NCBI GenBank assembly: GCA_037349315.1
Contig: JBAIAC010000014.1
Coordinates: 25,025,001-25,089,000 of the forward strand
DNA from: Chelydra serpentina
Taxonomy: Eukaryota > Chordata > Testudines > Chelydridae
Length of the DNA stretch: 64,000 nt
Direction: 5' to 3'
Position numbers and translations under genes: made by a program
Notes under the pieces: generated by a model
Database searches by the model: none
The model's input: the letters and a program-made list of their open reading frames with translations, nothing else
What the model was told of the DNA's origin: nothing
Shown: positions 45,241 to 58,187 of the stretch, in pieces
Position numbering within the stretch: the stretch's first letter is position 1
Layout of the letters: each line of letters opens with the position of its first letter

Positions 45241-48113
45241 GCACTATTTTAAAATCAACCTGCCACTTCATAGGCAACCATCATTAAAAATATAGGGTAG
45301 ACATTGCGCGATCATGGATGCTCAGTGTATTAAGCAGGCGGTCGTTGCTTCATGCTGCATTATATGCATGTAGCTTAGCAACCAATCCAGAAAACTTTCT
45401 CTGGATAGAAAGTAAGATTGTTCATCACAGATTAGTAAGAAAAAGGAAGAAATTCTACCAGTCAGATGAATAAGAGTTTTGCCATTGTGGAGAGTTTCAT
45501 AAATAGGGATGGCTTGTGCCCAGCTGCCATGTGCAAGGAAGGAAGATGCAAATCAGTCAGGCACAATTACAATTTCTGCATTCTCCCAAATGCAGGGACT
45601 GCTCCTCCCTAATATCCCTGCAGGTCTTAGCTACTCCAAAGGGGACAGGAGAAGGGGGGTGGCCAAGTTTCCACCTTTCCACACAGGCCAGTAGAGTTGG
45701 CCAGGTGGCGTCCTCATGGGTGGAACAATACTAGGATGGAGTGGCTGTGTATTTCCCATTTCTCAGAACTGTGATTCTTAGGCACAACAGAACTTAAACA
45801 AAAGTGTTACTGCAGAACAAGGATCCGTGTTGTCTGCTGAATGGTGCTCTCCCTAAACATTTTGATTTCTGTAAGTCTGCAAAAGTATTTACAGGAGATA
45901 TAGTAAATGCCTACACATAGTTTCTCATTTTCTAAGGAAATAATCTTAATGAAGAGTCACATAAAATTCACATGTATATATGTATGATCTTTTAGATAAT
46001 AGAGGTAGGTCTTTATAATTATTAATCTCCACATATATTTATTGATTTATTTGCTTAAATTTATTTTAGATACACGGGCCATTCAAAATGTGAAATTACC
46101 TGTCAAAGGAAATTGATTTGCAATGCGACTTTATTTTTAGATTGTGTCTTCCATACAAGCACTATGGAAGCATAAGAAGTTTTTTTTAAAAAGACTACTG
46201 AAAAGGAAAGTGCCAGCAGTTCTTTTTATCTGAAACCATATTAAAATTGCAATTCTACATATTACACCTGGTGTCCACAGTGGAACCACAGTGCAGCTGC
46301 AATTATTTGCAATATACAGTGGTTCTATAATTGCAGATGTTTTGTGCTAAAAAATGTATTCAGGCTGAATTTATTCTGAACACAAAATGGCTTCCAACTG
46401 CAGTTTGGTGCTGAATCCACATGTGAAGTGCAATCACTGTGAATGCAAGATTACCTGTACGTTGAGGGCTGCTGTGGTGATGTGATGTCTGGTACATATT
46501 ACATTATTGTAGGAAGTTTAAAGAAAAAATAATTCAACCACAGGCTTTGTGTTTTTTAAAAGTCTTTTTCTACCTTCTTTGTGCAATAAAAATTTAAAAA
46601 GTGTCTTTATTCTCGGAGTTACAAATGGAGATTTCACACAAAAGCACTCTAGTATCAATGATGGTTGTGATGAAATGCATCCAAATGTACCAGTATGCAT
46701 GTGAAATATTAAATTTTATCAAAAGTTAAAATGAAGGAACAAAATATAAAAGTTAAAACTATATTTTTCTGTACTGAAATTATGAGCCACATTCTCTGCT
46801 AATGTAATTTCTTTGACTTGAATGGGAATGGTTGGTTGCTTATACTGTTTAATATCAGGCAGGAGCCTAAATATGGATTTAAGAACCTAACTTTAGTCTT
46901 CTATGTTTTGAAAAAGTTGGCCTAAAAGTCTGTTTGAGAATGCACAGCATCCAGATCCTGCGGTCCTGGTTTGGGTCCAAGTCTATCCCAAAAGAGGAAG
47001 AAAGAATGAGAATGGATGTGGTAGAAGGAAAGATGGAACACAGACTATAGCCATGGAAATGGAAAGAGTTTTTCCACACACAAAAATTCTAACTTTTGTT
47101 TCCATTTTTCATCAAAGTTCTATTTCAATGGACATTTTTCAACCAACTCTACAAATAGACATTAAAAGATGGAAGGAAAAATATGCAAGAAAGGGAAAGA
47201 ATGGGTTCAGTGAAGCAAAGGAAGGAAGGCAGAACAGAAACCCTGGAAGCAATAATTTCACTGCCAGATAAAGTTATGTTTTTACAGGCAGATACCTAAC
47301 ATATATTAGTTATCTCACTGTAAAATTCTAGTGGAGTCAGGGTTCTGTAGTTTTTACAGTCAGACATAGGGCCTGATACCATCAACTTTAAAGGGCTTTG
47401 TTTTAATTTAGGGAGAAGCCAGGTGTCACAAGACAACATAAAAAATGTTGTCTATCTGTTGTATTTACACACATAATGCTATAAACCATCCATCTTCGGG
47501 ATAATCTTGGAAATACCTCTAAAGACCATTTTCCCTGCACTTTGGAATGTATCAAATGGCACACATTAAAACTCATTATCCAAGTATGACACTATATGAC
47601 CAAAGGTGTCTGAATTAATTATACATTTTTATCTGTATCCAAAATGTGATTATTGTGCTTGATTTTGAAGATTGTAGGTTAAACTAAAAATGGGGCTTGG
47701 GGGCCGAAGAGGCCTACTTAGACAGTTTCAATGCTCTCACTTCAGTGGCATAGCTAAAAGTAGAAATTTCGGTGAACCCAAACTTAGGGTGGATGGGGCA
47801 AGTACAGGAGGTTGGATACCAAACTTTCCTACTCCTGCATGGGGAGGTGAGGGTCTCTGTGTTTGTCCCAGGTGCATAAACATGGATGGGGCTGGGAAGG
47901 CAGAGGAAGGGAGGTTTTGCGGGGAGACAGGGGATGGAGAATAGAAGTGTCCTGGGCTGTGTTGTTGAGTCTGGAGATGCGTAGGAAGCACATGCCACTG
48001 GGTGAATCCTTGTCCTGTTCCCGGGACAGGGGGTTGGAGACTGAAGCCCCAGCCAGGTTGCACCCCTCATTTTGCTGCTAAACAGATATTGCACCTTCTC
48101 CCCCACCCACTCA
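45241..48113. other. Long stretch without a recognised repeat or gene
   Basis: 46785-46920 includes scraps like the palindromic MITE families ('gagcctaaatatggatttaa' and 'gaaaaagttggcc'). 47690-48106 is GC-richer, with open frames on both strands (up to 130 codons minus) but no domain or splice support. Confidence 0.4.
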
Positions 48114-48990
48114 TGTTATACCAATAAAATAAAAACCAGCAGGATCTTTTTAAAGGGGATAAGACAAAATGTCACATTTATTGTGAACACAAAAAGAATC
48201 ATAGTAAGCAGTCAGTTATAGCTATAACATTTCATTCAGTTTCACATTCATTCACACACACACACACACACACACACAGGTTCTGCATAGATGTCATAGT
48301 TACCAGCCTAGAAGTTGCTCATGCCAAGTTACTGGCCAGGTAACCTGGGCATGAGGGTGGAGCCGAGTCCTTGTCAGATTCATCTGATGCTCCTGGAGGG
48401 TGGTTGCAGAACCAGACTCAAAGTCCTCCGTGTGTAGAAGCCATTCTTATAGGAATTATTTCCTATGTTAGTCTATGGGAACTGTTTCATCTTGCTGTTG
48501 CTAACTCAATCAGCAGATGGCACATTTCTGATGTTTGTGCTGTCAGATGTTATCTTGTTTTTCTCATCCTTTGAGATGGTCGGGTGGATCCCAGTTTATC
48601 CTCCGGGGATGTTGTCTGGTCGTTCCCACTTGATGCCGCCTTCAGCCAATGGTCACTGAATTCCTAGGCTGGCACCTCCCTGCTCATTCATTCATGTACA
48701 CCAAGCATTCATCAGCAGACATACTGTCTCCACCACTTTCGGGGTGTGTACTAATTTATTTGAGACTCCCTGCCCTTTGAGGGTGGGGGGTCTTTCTATG
48801 CTGTTTCTAGGTACAAAGCATGCATAAAGAACAAAGTCAAATAACTTGTTTGCAAGTTTCTCATAGCAATACAGTATCTTTCTGAAAACAGATACAATCA
48901 ATGGTTTACACAGACAGTAGCTTATAAGTTTTAACAGGAGACCCAAGAGATCTTTTTTACTTGGCAATGCTATGAGGTTTAAATTGTGGG
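48114..48990 (-). repeat. Possible LTR-like interspersed repeat
   Basis: 'aaccagcaggatctttttaa', 'ataagacaaaatgtcacatt' and 'agtaagcagtcagttatagc' are words I associate with a turtle long interspersed repeat. On the minus strand a polyadenylation signal (AATAAA at 48182-48177) lies near its presumed 3' end, as in an LTR. Ends are not fixed and no TATA box was identified. Confidence 0.4.
48253..48278 (+). repeat. (CA)13 microsatellite
   Basis: About 26 bp of uninterrupted CA inside the LTR-like block. Confidence 0.9.
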
Positions 48991-50380
48991 GGACAAATTA
49001 TGGGGAGTTACTTTCACTTGGGGAATCACTGCCAGTACCTTCTTTAATATCCCTACACTCACTCACAAGCAGGACTTAGCCATGAGCTGGTTGTAGGATC
49101 TGTCCAGGTCCCTGGACTTAGACCGATTTGCTTACCTGCTCTTGCTCCACATCTTTCCCACCAGCAACACGCCTGACTTGCCCCAAGCCCGGCCAGGTGC
49201 ATCTGCCAAGGGAAAAGTCCACTGCTAGGATAGGACAGGAGCCATGGCTCTGGCTGTGCAGAGGAGGGTACCAGGATCATCTCCTCCTCATTCACTGGCA
49301 GCGGACACATTAAGCAGGGCAGGGGACTGCAGCAGGTGAATTTTGTGTGGGACTAGGTGCTTACTGGGTGACATGTGACCTATCCTGGACCACTGGGTGG
49401 CTATGCTCCTGCCACGTCTAGAGGACAGACACGGCCATCAGACCCATGATTACAATACATTAAGAATGAACCTTCAAAAAATAAAGCAGCCATGATAGGA
49501 CAGCACCCTCATTGGTAGACCCTATTGAATGCTCTGGCTGACTGGGAAAAATCAATCTGAGATACCAAGGGAGGCCCATTCATCCATTTTTAAACTTTGT
49601 GGGTGGTTTGTCCCCTGTACGGTACTGAGAAAAAAATGGATGTGGTTTTGTCCTGTATAAGGTGTGTGTGTGTGAGGGGAGGGATTCACCATTTTGAAGA
49701 ACTTGCCACTCTGGTCCCACCAGCATCACCTCCCATATAATGTGCATATTAGGTCACACTAGGGGAGACGGAGTGGCCCACTCCTCTTTATGGCATCTTC
49801 CATATGGTGTGACCTCAAAGATACCCCACTGGTAGGAGTGGGCCTATGCCACTCCCGGAAGTCCCGGAATGTCCGCTATTCTGGGAATGCATGAGTGGCC
49901 ACCCTAGCACTAGGAGATTTTGCATGTGGGCCTTGAAACAAAGCAAGTGATTGGGCTACATGGCAATGGATTCAGTCTGTGTTTTGTATTGAAAATATTG
50001 TTAAAATTACAAGCTATCACGTCACATTTTAAGGGGTATCCTGGTCTTGCTTGCAGACATGGGGCACTGCAGGGAAATGTGTCATCTGGCTCTTCGTGCA
50101 GTCAGTCTGCAAGATAGGACTCTGGCTCAATGTGGGGTGAGTTGTGCCTCTCTGCCTTAGGTAGCAGCCTGCTATCTCTCTCTGCATTTGACTGTTTGTT
50201 ACAGTTCTGGATTCTTAGAAATAAAAGTAGTTTGATAGCGCAACTTTTTAGGAAGTTTTGTTGGGTTGGATGGTTTCTGTCTAGCTCTCTCTGTGTGTGT
50301 CATGAATATAGCTCTCTTATATTTAAGAGAGGCTCTCACAGACAAGAAATGCGACAGGAACAGTAGGTCTTGCTGTCAGT
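48991..50380. other. No confidently recognised feature
   Basis: 49735-49915 may be a MITE ('cacactaggggagac' against 'gtggccaccctagc'), but its ends do not pair well. The rest is unassigned, with a short GT run near 49662. Confidence 0.4.
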
Positions 50381-50612
50381 TGTGACCAGGGTGGGTCACA
50401 GGAGGACCCTTCCTTTCAAAGAGAATGTGAGCTTGTTTAGTTCTGTTCCTATAAGTTAAGAGGTAAGTTTATCTGATTTTGCAGATAGTGAAGTGACAGG
50501 CTAGAGGAGACTAAATACATGTGCAGGCTGCTTATTATTTTTCACCTGATGATTTATTCCAACTGCTAAATAAAAAGACTTTGTTTTAAGAAGGTCAATA
50601 TCACTGGTTACA
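50381..50612 (+). repeat. Possible short LTR
   Basis: Starts TGTGACCAGGG and ends CTGGTTACA (TGTGACC against GGTTACA, near-inverted ends). AATAAA at 50569-50574 is followed by 'aagactttgttttaag', a typical LTR poly-A context. No clear TATA box or TSD; tentative. Confidence 0.3.
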
Positions 50613-52399
50613 GGTTTCTGAAGGGAGGAAATGCAGGTCCCAAAACCTAGGCAGGCCTGTAGAATGATACAATTCAATATGTATACTAAGTGCTATCTCG
50701 GTCCTGTTCAAAAAGTGGAAGAATTGCAAGATTCCACCTTGAGACTAGTAAGGGGTGGAGACATAGCACCTGAGAGCGGTGTACTCAGAGACCAGAGAGG
50801 GGAACACAGGTGCAGCTAGCCCTGTAACTGAGACATCAGGTAAAGATGCTTGTAGATTACCTAAATGGGTTTCACTAGCATTCTGCCCATGAATGATTAG
50901 GTATGTAATACACTGGTCAAAAGATCTTGCTAGGTCACCTTGTGGAGCAATGAGAGAGAATGGACTTATACACCGACATGAAATGTTTAGCCCCATAATT
51001 CAGCTGAAGGCCAGATACTTAGAAAGAAAGGGGAATCCAATTAGGATAGAAGAATAATGCGCTATTTAAGTTTTCAGCATCATTCAGCACCTGGGAAAGG
51101 ATGAGATAAGGGAAAGAGGAAAAATAAGCAGAGCCTTAGTTCACAAAGATGAACCTTCAACATGCTACTGTAATTCTCACAGCCTAGATTACTAATGGTC
51201 TGCCACAAAGTCAGTTGTTTAGAGATAAAAAGAATTGTCAACAAAGACTAAGAAGAATGTGTGTGGAAAGACTGGAGCCAGATTTCTTTTAAGGGGTTGG
51301 GATTCTAAAAAAGTTTTAAAAGAACAGCTACAGGTAATCATTGCTGCCAAGATTCAAGAGTTTCCCACAAAGAACAGAATGTTCAGTGTTTGTTTTTTAT
51401 TATTATAGTTAAACCTCTGAACAAAGAAGTGAAACAGGTTATTTGGAAGGACAAGCATGTAGCAGTCACATAAACTGATGAGATCTTTTAATCAGCACAT
51501 AAAGGAGCCTTGCTCTTTTGGTACTTTGTATTAGACAAAATGAGAGCAGAGATAAATCCGCAAAAATCTGTATTCCTGAAGATCCCTCGGTCTGAACTGT
51601 TTCAAATGCAGCATTACACCTTTTAGGAGCACATGAGAATCCAAATAAATAAATACAAGGTGACTTGTATCAAAGGAATTGCCTTGCTGGAGCAGACCAC
51701 AGTCCATGGAGTCTGAATCCATGGAGATCTCTTTGGAAGTGGCCAAACTTGGATACCATGGAGGAAAATGCAAAACATAAGGATCTTACTCTGGAAACAC
51801 TCATGCACATGAATAACTTTATGCAATGAACAGCCCTGCTAAGTTCAATGGGACTATTTATGTTTGTGTTTGCAGGATGGGAGTCTAACCATACAATGCC
51901 ATATAGGGAAGGGGAGGTGGGATTTCTTCCAGTCTCCCTGAAGTGTGAGGATTGATCACTCTGGTACTTTATTCACCTATCTGTAGGGTAACTGAAAATG
52001 CTCTTTTTGTCATAAATGTCTATTCTATTTTAAACAAATTAAGATCTATGCTTAATGCCCTATAACAGGAAGTTCTTGCAGGTTTCAGGAGCCAAGACTG
52101 TTCCGTATTTTACGCTCTGTGAAGTAGACATGCAGCTGATCTGCCACTTCAGTTGTCTTTTGGCTTAATGTTTCTCCTTGCATTTTCACATTTCCTCCCA
52201 CTCTTCACTTTTACTCTCCATGAGTATCAGTGAGGTAGTGCATATTCTGTAAGGCCAGAGTCTGACAGGCCTCGCTGCACTGGTGTGAATATCTTTGCTC
52301 CAGTGGTACTGAGGTGGTGGTGTGGCCACAAGGTGTGTTATAAGTCTGCAAGGAGGTCCAATGGTGGTGAGCACTTCATCTTTTCCTAGTGTAGACAAT
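50613..52399. other. No recognised feature
   Basis: Unassigned. 51834-51890 ('gctaagttcaatgggac...') is a MITE-like scrap. Confidence 0.4.
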
Positions 52400-52504
52400 G
52401 GGTAAAATTTTCCTATGTGCTATATCACTTAGGACCCTAAGTCCCATTGAAAGTGAATGGGACTTAGGCGTCTAAGTGACCAAGGTGCTTTGGAAAAGTT
52501 TACT
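52400..52504. repeat. Complete palindromic MITE ('ctaagtcccatt' family)
   Basis: A near-perfect hairpin: the left arm 'cacttaggaccctaagtccc' pairs with the right arm 'gggacttaggcgtctaagtg' around the axis CATTGAAAGTGAATG. The outer words GGTAAAATTTTCC and GGAAAAGTTTAC also pair. About 105 bp. Confidence 0.8.
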
Positions 52505-52744
52505 TAAGGGCACACAGACATTTGGTAAGAAAGGAATTTAAGTGGCAAACAGACCTCTTATGAAACCTCATGCCTCACAAAACAAGTGCTCATAATGGAA
52601 AGTAGTGCAATTCCTTTGCATAATTTGCCATAGTACCCAGGCATTGCTCAGAGTACAGTAGGGCACTGTAATGTAACAAAGGAAGCACCAATTTCCATCC
52701 ACATACAGAACATACTGGCTAGGGGGAGTGTGACAGTCATGTCC

Positions 52745-52935
52745 CCTCAGTGTGCTGATCTGTCCCCGTCTGGCGGTGGCTTAGACCACCTGGCAATTGA
52801 TCCTATGAAAGCCTTGGCTAAGAGATCTAGGGCTTTTATCTCAGGCAGGAGAGGCTCATACATTAAGATTCAAAGGTTTCAGGTTCTACTGCCAATGACT
52901 AATCCCGAGGGTGTTACATTAATATATGTAGAAGC
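52745..52935 (+). repeat. tRNA-derived SINE, degenerate (same family as 12345-12536)
   Basis: 'ggctaagagatctagggctt', 'ttatctcaggcaggagaggc', 'tcatacattaagattcaaag' and B-box-like CAGGTTCTACTGCC match the layout of the SINE at 12345-12536 ('gctaagagccatatggcttt', 'ggctcatgcactaag', 'agattcgatccc'). It ends near 'gagggtgttaca'. The short open frame across it is not a gene. Confidence 0.6.
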
Positions 52936-53200
52936 AAATTAAACTTATTGTGTTTGCATCTGTATAAATGGAGGCCAAATACAGTCCTTTGTGAAGCACT
53001 CAAGTTGAACTTTATAAATGTAATAGCCTCCTTTATGAGACACAGGGGACACATCCTGTACAGAGAAGACTAACACAGAAGGAAATCTTAAATCCAATGC
53101 AACGCCTCAACTTCAATAATGTCCTAATTTTATAGCAGGATGGATTGAAGCACAAGGTCACGTGATCTGTCTAAAAATCAAAAAGAAATGTTCCAGGGTT
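52936..53200 (-). repeat. Possible MIR/L2-like scrap
   Basis: 'tttatagcaggatggattga' and 'agcacaaggtcacgtgatct' resemble the reverse complement of the MIR core ('gtgaccttg'). Weak. Confidence 0.3.
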
Positions 53201-54411
53201 TGTGATGGGGTGTGCAAATGTTACATCTGGTGGAGGAATGAAAATTCAGGGGAAAAAAACTCATTTGGGGGCAGACCTGCAGCCCACAGCTCCAGCAGCC
53301 TAGAGCAGAAGTAAGGCTGAACTCTCCGACACAACTGCCCCAAAGGGGCCTTTTCTGAGGAAAGGGAGGACCCAACCCTGAAACAATCAGAGAGGGAAGT
53401 ATTCCCCTCTGTCCCACATATGGACCCTGGACATTGGTAGTCCCCTCTTATTTTCTTGATTTGGTCACTCCCAGGAGGGGAAAACATTGGACTAAGATGA
53501 CCTGGGGAAGGCAGGGACGATAGGAAGTGGCCCAGGGAGGACAGCTTCCAAGTTGCCAGACCACAATAGCCCAAAGAGTCCTGGGGCAGAGCCCAATGGA
53601 GTGGGAGAGCCCAGGCTTCCCTACCAACAACCCCCATGCCGGCCACTGATTGGGTCTTAGCCACTAGCCAATGCTTCCTAACCAAACCCCAAATGAAGAC
53701 CATTACATGGCGTAAGGGAGGCGGATTCACCCCTGCAGCACCTCCTGCTGGTGTCAGTCAGGAATTAGCTCACCCAGCCTCCAGAGTGCCCTCTGCAGGC
53801 CAGTGATCCACCTGACCACTCTGGCCCCCGTGTCCCTCCCAGGACCCCGGTGCCCCTTTCCCTGGGGTGCTGCCCCCTGGCAGTACCCCACAGATCTGGG
53901 TCTCCCCTCCCTGGGGAACCCCAAACCACTATCCCCACCTCACCTCAGTCATAGGCTACTGACAGTCACCAGCTACCCCTGCGCCCTGGGGTATATTGCA
54001 GTATAAGCCACTCATCACAGGCAAGGTTGGGTTGGACCTGCTGCCTTGGCCTACCCGTGGGCTGCCCCCTGCAACCTCTGTACCCAGTTGGGCCTAACCC
54101 TAGGCCACAGCCTGGGGTTTTCTCAGGCTGGAGCTCCCCAGCTCCTCTGGTCTTTCCCCAGCCCTGCTCCACCCTAGGTACCTGCTTAAGTCCCTGCAGC
54201 CAGGCCCTTCTCCCTCTACAAGCAAAGGGAGACTGTCTGGGCTTCTGGCTTAACAGCCTTATAGGGCCAGCTGGGCCCTGATTGGGGCATGGCCCCCAGC
54301 TGAGGCTGCTTCCCCAATCAATCCTGCTGCCTTCTTATCCCCAGCCACAGCCCTCTCATGGGCTGTTCTAAGCCCCTCAGGGCAGGAGCAGGGTAGCTAT
54401 CCTGCTACACA
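53201..54411 (-). mobile_element. LTR-like element, GC-rich, 1.2 kb
   Basis: On the minus strand it begins TGTGTAGCAGGATAGCTACC and ends CACCCCATCACA, the TG...CA form of an LTR. A TATA-like CTATAAGG (54264-54257) lies about 150 bp from the start, preceded by 'gggcccagctggcc'. Flanks GGGTT (53196-53200) and TGGTT (54412-54416) match at four of five positions, a possible TSD. The left 500 bp includes a 169-codon minus-strand open frame (53730-53221) without recognisable domains. Long for one LTR; it may be a short non-autonomous LTR element. Confidence 0.45.
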
Positions 54412-55663
54412 TGGTTATAATAACACAATACCCTACTGTCTTCTAGTGGAGAGACTTAAAGAGGAGAGTGATGTAGTTAGAGCAATGAGTCAGGAAGAGA
54501 TCTAAGCAGCAGCAGTTTGAATAGACTTGAGGGGATGAGGTTTCAGCATAGTTAGTAGAGAAAGAGTTTATAGTACTCAAAGTGTGAGATGATCAGGACT
54601 TGGACAGCAGGACTTGTCAGTGTGTGCAGAGAGGAAAGGTCATATCTTAGAGATGTCAGGGAGAAGAAGCAAGATTTAGACATGGCCTGGAAGTGTGGAT
54701 CTAAATAGAAAAGATTCTTGCTATCACAAGTTACATAACTCGTATATATGGAAGAGACTGAGATTAAAACAAAAATGCCTTTTGTGTCACCACAATAATT
54801 ACTATACACCTAGCAACACTTTGACTGTATTTTACCACTGAATTTAATGTATGGGACATACAGTAACATGAAAGAGCCAGAATTTGCTCTCAGCTGTCTG
54901 CATTCACCATCTTGAAAATCTTCCTTTGGAACAAAATTAGAATATTTAGCTCTGCCATACAATATGTTTGTCAAGAAGTTATCTGAGCACCACAGGTTGG
55001 CTGTAGATGCCATCTGCCAAGATAGCCAAGGAGTTTCTTCTGAAAGCATTTGCAGGGTTAATAATTTGAAAGAGACATAGGTGCTGACTCCATGGGTGCT
55101 CAGTGGTTCAAGCACCCATAGAGAAAAAATAGGGGATGATCAGCACCCACGAGACTGGCCAGGGATGCTGCTCTGATCACCCTGGGACTAGCCACCAATC
55201 AGCTATTCAGGAGCTAATCAGCTATCCAGCTATTTAGGAGCTGGCCCTAAGCTCCTAGCAGCTCTTCAGTGGCTGGCCCACTGATCAGCTGTTCAGAGAC
55301 TCACCATCATCACTGTCTAGTCTAGTGCTTACTCTATTGCTAGTACCATTGCAGCTGTACTGCTATTAGAAAGCAGGTAGGCTTTTTTTTTTTTAAGAGT
55401 GGACAATGACTCTCAATGAAAGTTTACAGAAATGCATGATGTAACTGAGGATTCTTACTTCGCTTTAATTTAAACTGACTTGAACTATAATCAGTGTGAC
55501 AGAGGGGGATATGTCTCTATTTTGTATTATGTGCCGAACAGAAGTCTAAACTTACATTAGGACAGCATTTCAGACAGCTACCCTATCTGGGAAATTTTGC
55601 GTGATACCTCATTGTAGGACTATCCATGACAAGTTAAGGCTCCAATCTAGTCATAGAGTCTGA
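54412..55663. other. No recognised feature
   Basis: Unassigned. 55190-55330 has repeated 'atcagctattcaggagct' type words, a weak local repeat. Confidence 0.4.
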
Positions 55664-56201
55664 GGGTATATCTACACTGCAATGTAAGCCCATGGTTCAA
55701 ACCCAGGTTCAAGCCTAACCCCCTCCCCCTTCCATATACACAAAAATTGCACTAACCGAGGGCTTAAAAGCAGGGTCCCACTGGGTGGATGGTCCCAACC
55801 TGAGTCAAGTGGGGACCTAGGGTTCAAGCACTGTTTTTTGCAGTGTTGATGTAGCCCCACTGGACTCATGCTCTGGGAGTCTGCCAAAAGTATTCCACAA
55901 TCCATCAGACTGACTTTTTTGTCCTCTGGACAGTAAATTTTTCCCATACTACACCATAAACAAAGAGCTACAAGAGGCACATTTTGGGAAAGTGCTGGGA
56001 AGTCTAGGATATGGGTAATTGGACTTGGGCCTAATGCAGTGTAGATGCTGGAGCCCCAGTTGGGACCCAGGGTTCAATAATTCCTAACCTGGGATTAAAA
56101 ATGAGCGTAGATGTTCAATTCCTAGGTTAACAAAACCATGGTCTGATAACTTGTGTTTTACTAACCCTGGGCTTACACCGTGGTGTCTACACAAGGGCCC
56201 A
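55664..56201. mobile_element. Harbinger-like MITE
   Basis: Left end GGGTATATCTACACTGCAAT then 'gtaagcccatggttcaaacc'. The right end reversed reads GGGCCCTTGTGTAGACACCA then 'cggtgtaagcccaggg'. The paired TCTACAC words and shared 'gtaagccca' form an imperfect TIR. Internal 'gcagtgtagatgctggagcc' and 'gagcgtagatgttcaa' are typical of this family. Confidence 0.65.
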
Positions 56202-56300
56202 GGGGTAGGGCAAGCATGACTGGTGAGGTGGTTGGAATGTTCCAGTGGAGCACAAAGCTGCTCTGTGGATGGGGTTGTCCATCTCTATACATAAGAAGGA

Positions 56301-56834
56301 TGTGACAGAGAAAGGGGGCAGGAGGAGCACCATCCAGTCTGAAACATGGACAAACCTTAGGCTCACAATTGGGGTGAGATTAGTCTAGGGAAAGGTGTGC
56401 CTCAGGACTTTTGATGTTTTCAAAGTTCTGTAACTCTCAGATGCTTTAAGATAAAAGTGTCTGTGGTTAAAAAACTCCTTTGCTAAGCCTGTGTTTCTTG
56501 CTTTCCTGATATATAGTCCCCAAAGGGGTTAAACTAGCAGCCAGAGTTCCCACAGTTTAGGTGAAACTCTGAAGGAACATGTATACGCGACTCAGGGGAG
56601 AGGGTGAGCTAGGGGGTTTGAGGCACTGGTTTTAGCCAGCTGTGGAGTCTCATGGCCCAAGTTATGCCTCAGAGAAGAGGTCTGACCCTGAGAATGTGCC
56701 CTAGAATCCTAGACGTAGAAACCGTGACTGGAGTCTACCCAGAGCTTGACTTGGAAGCATGTTGGAAACAACGACTGGGTCCGCTTGCAACAGACTGGTG
56801 TCAATACAGTGTGGTACTGGTCAAGGGTGTAACA
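56301..56834 (+). repeat. Possible LTR
   Basis: Starts TGTGACAGAG and ends AAGGGTGTAACA. The interior has 'aaaggggttaaactagcagc', 'tccctagaatcctagac'-like U5 words recalled from reptilian LTRs. No clear TATA and poly-A pair and no TSD. Confidence 0.3.
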
Positions 56835-58187
56835 ATCAGTTGTCACTGTAATCATACTGAGGTAAAAGTGAGTAAAATTGGCCGAAGTGCAGTTAACCAG
56901 ATGAATTCTTCATTCTACTTTTAAAACAATGCAGGAGAAAAAAAATACTTTTCAGTAATATCATTTTGTTCATTTTCACATCAAGCCAAAAAGCAGGTAT
57001 CATTGGCAAAACTGCTCTGGGCAAATTAAATGAATGTACATGGGAATTAGGATCCAAAAGTCAGACAACATGATCCACAGGATAGTATTCCCCAATTCAG
57101 CATAGAACTTAACCAGACAGTTCAGTAAATTGCTGAATAGTGGTGGACCTAAGCCCATGCATAAACGTTTTGTTGAATTGGACTTAATCATCAACTGTCT
57201 CCTGAGATAATTTTGATTATTCTCATTTTTTTTATTCTTAGGTATATTTATATACTTGTATCTCAACAGGCATCTCAAGAATCTATCTATTTAAGAGTTC
57301 ACCAGTTCCTGGTACTTTTTTCCTCATTTGAGGCTATTTCTATAATAATTATTGGTTGCTTTAGAGATGATTAAATGTACTTGTAGTAGGGACTACACAT
57401 ACATGAAATATAACCCTATTGTATTACTGACTGGGGATTGTAAGAGAATAAATAACTAAAAGTTGTACATTCACCTTTTAAACACTTACATAAACTTTTT
57501 CTTTTGCATTAAGCCCTGACCTCAGAGCTGCTTCAGAAAAATATTCTTGAAAGAACAGATACAAAGGGGAAAACAAACCTTTCCTTCATCTTGAAATTAA
57601 TAGGTCCCATGTATCTGAATCCCCTGTTCCCACAAGGAACCCACCCATACTCTTCAACAGGGAAGAGGAAAGCAACAAAGATTATTATAAAAACTAACAA
57701 TCAAATTGTTTTTCATGACCATGCTTACAATGTTTTCTCCAAAAACAAAGTCACAATGAGTAACTCATGAACTCAGCATGGAGAAACCTGAAAAGAGGAA
57801 ACAAAGGTAGGACCAGAAAAGAACTAAACCAAAGGCAATGAAAGGGAGTGAAGGCAAGATCTGAAACAAGCAGTTTCCCAGCACTGGAAAAAAGTCAAAA
57901 GGAAAAAAAGGTGTTATTTTGGCAGAAGGAACAAAAGAAAGTTGAAGGAGTTGGGAGCTTTCCTTTGCTGATAGTTTTTATAAATCCAGTTTAAAAGTGT
58001 CATACCATGTAAAAATTAATATTGGTATGTTAGGAATGGATTTGGTATGTTAGAAACAGCAGCCAAATAGAGAAGTAATGAAGACTTTTCATGTCTTTTA
58101 ATATACTAAGGATAAGTCTAGATTTAAAATGCTACAAGGACACAGCTGCAGTGCTTCAAGTTTTTCTACGATAAGAATGCTTTAAAC
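56835..58187. other. No recognised feature
   Basis: AT-rich unassigned sequence. Minus-strand open stretch 57000-57278 is unsupported. Confidence 0.45.

Noticed and set aside
49735..49915. Possible MITE between 'cacactaggggagac' and 'gtggccaccctagc'
   Set aside because: The proposed ends pair poorly and no target duplication was found.
53221..53730. 169-codon minus-strand open frame, possible gag-like or host gene
   Set aside because: No recognisable domain or zinc knuckle; lies in a GC-rich LTR-like repeat.
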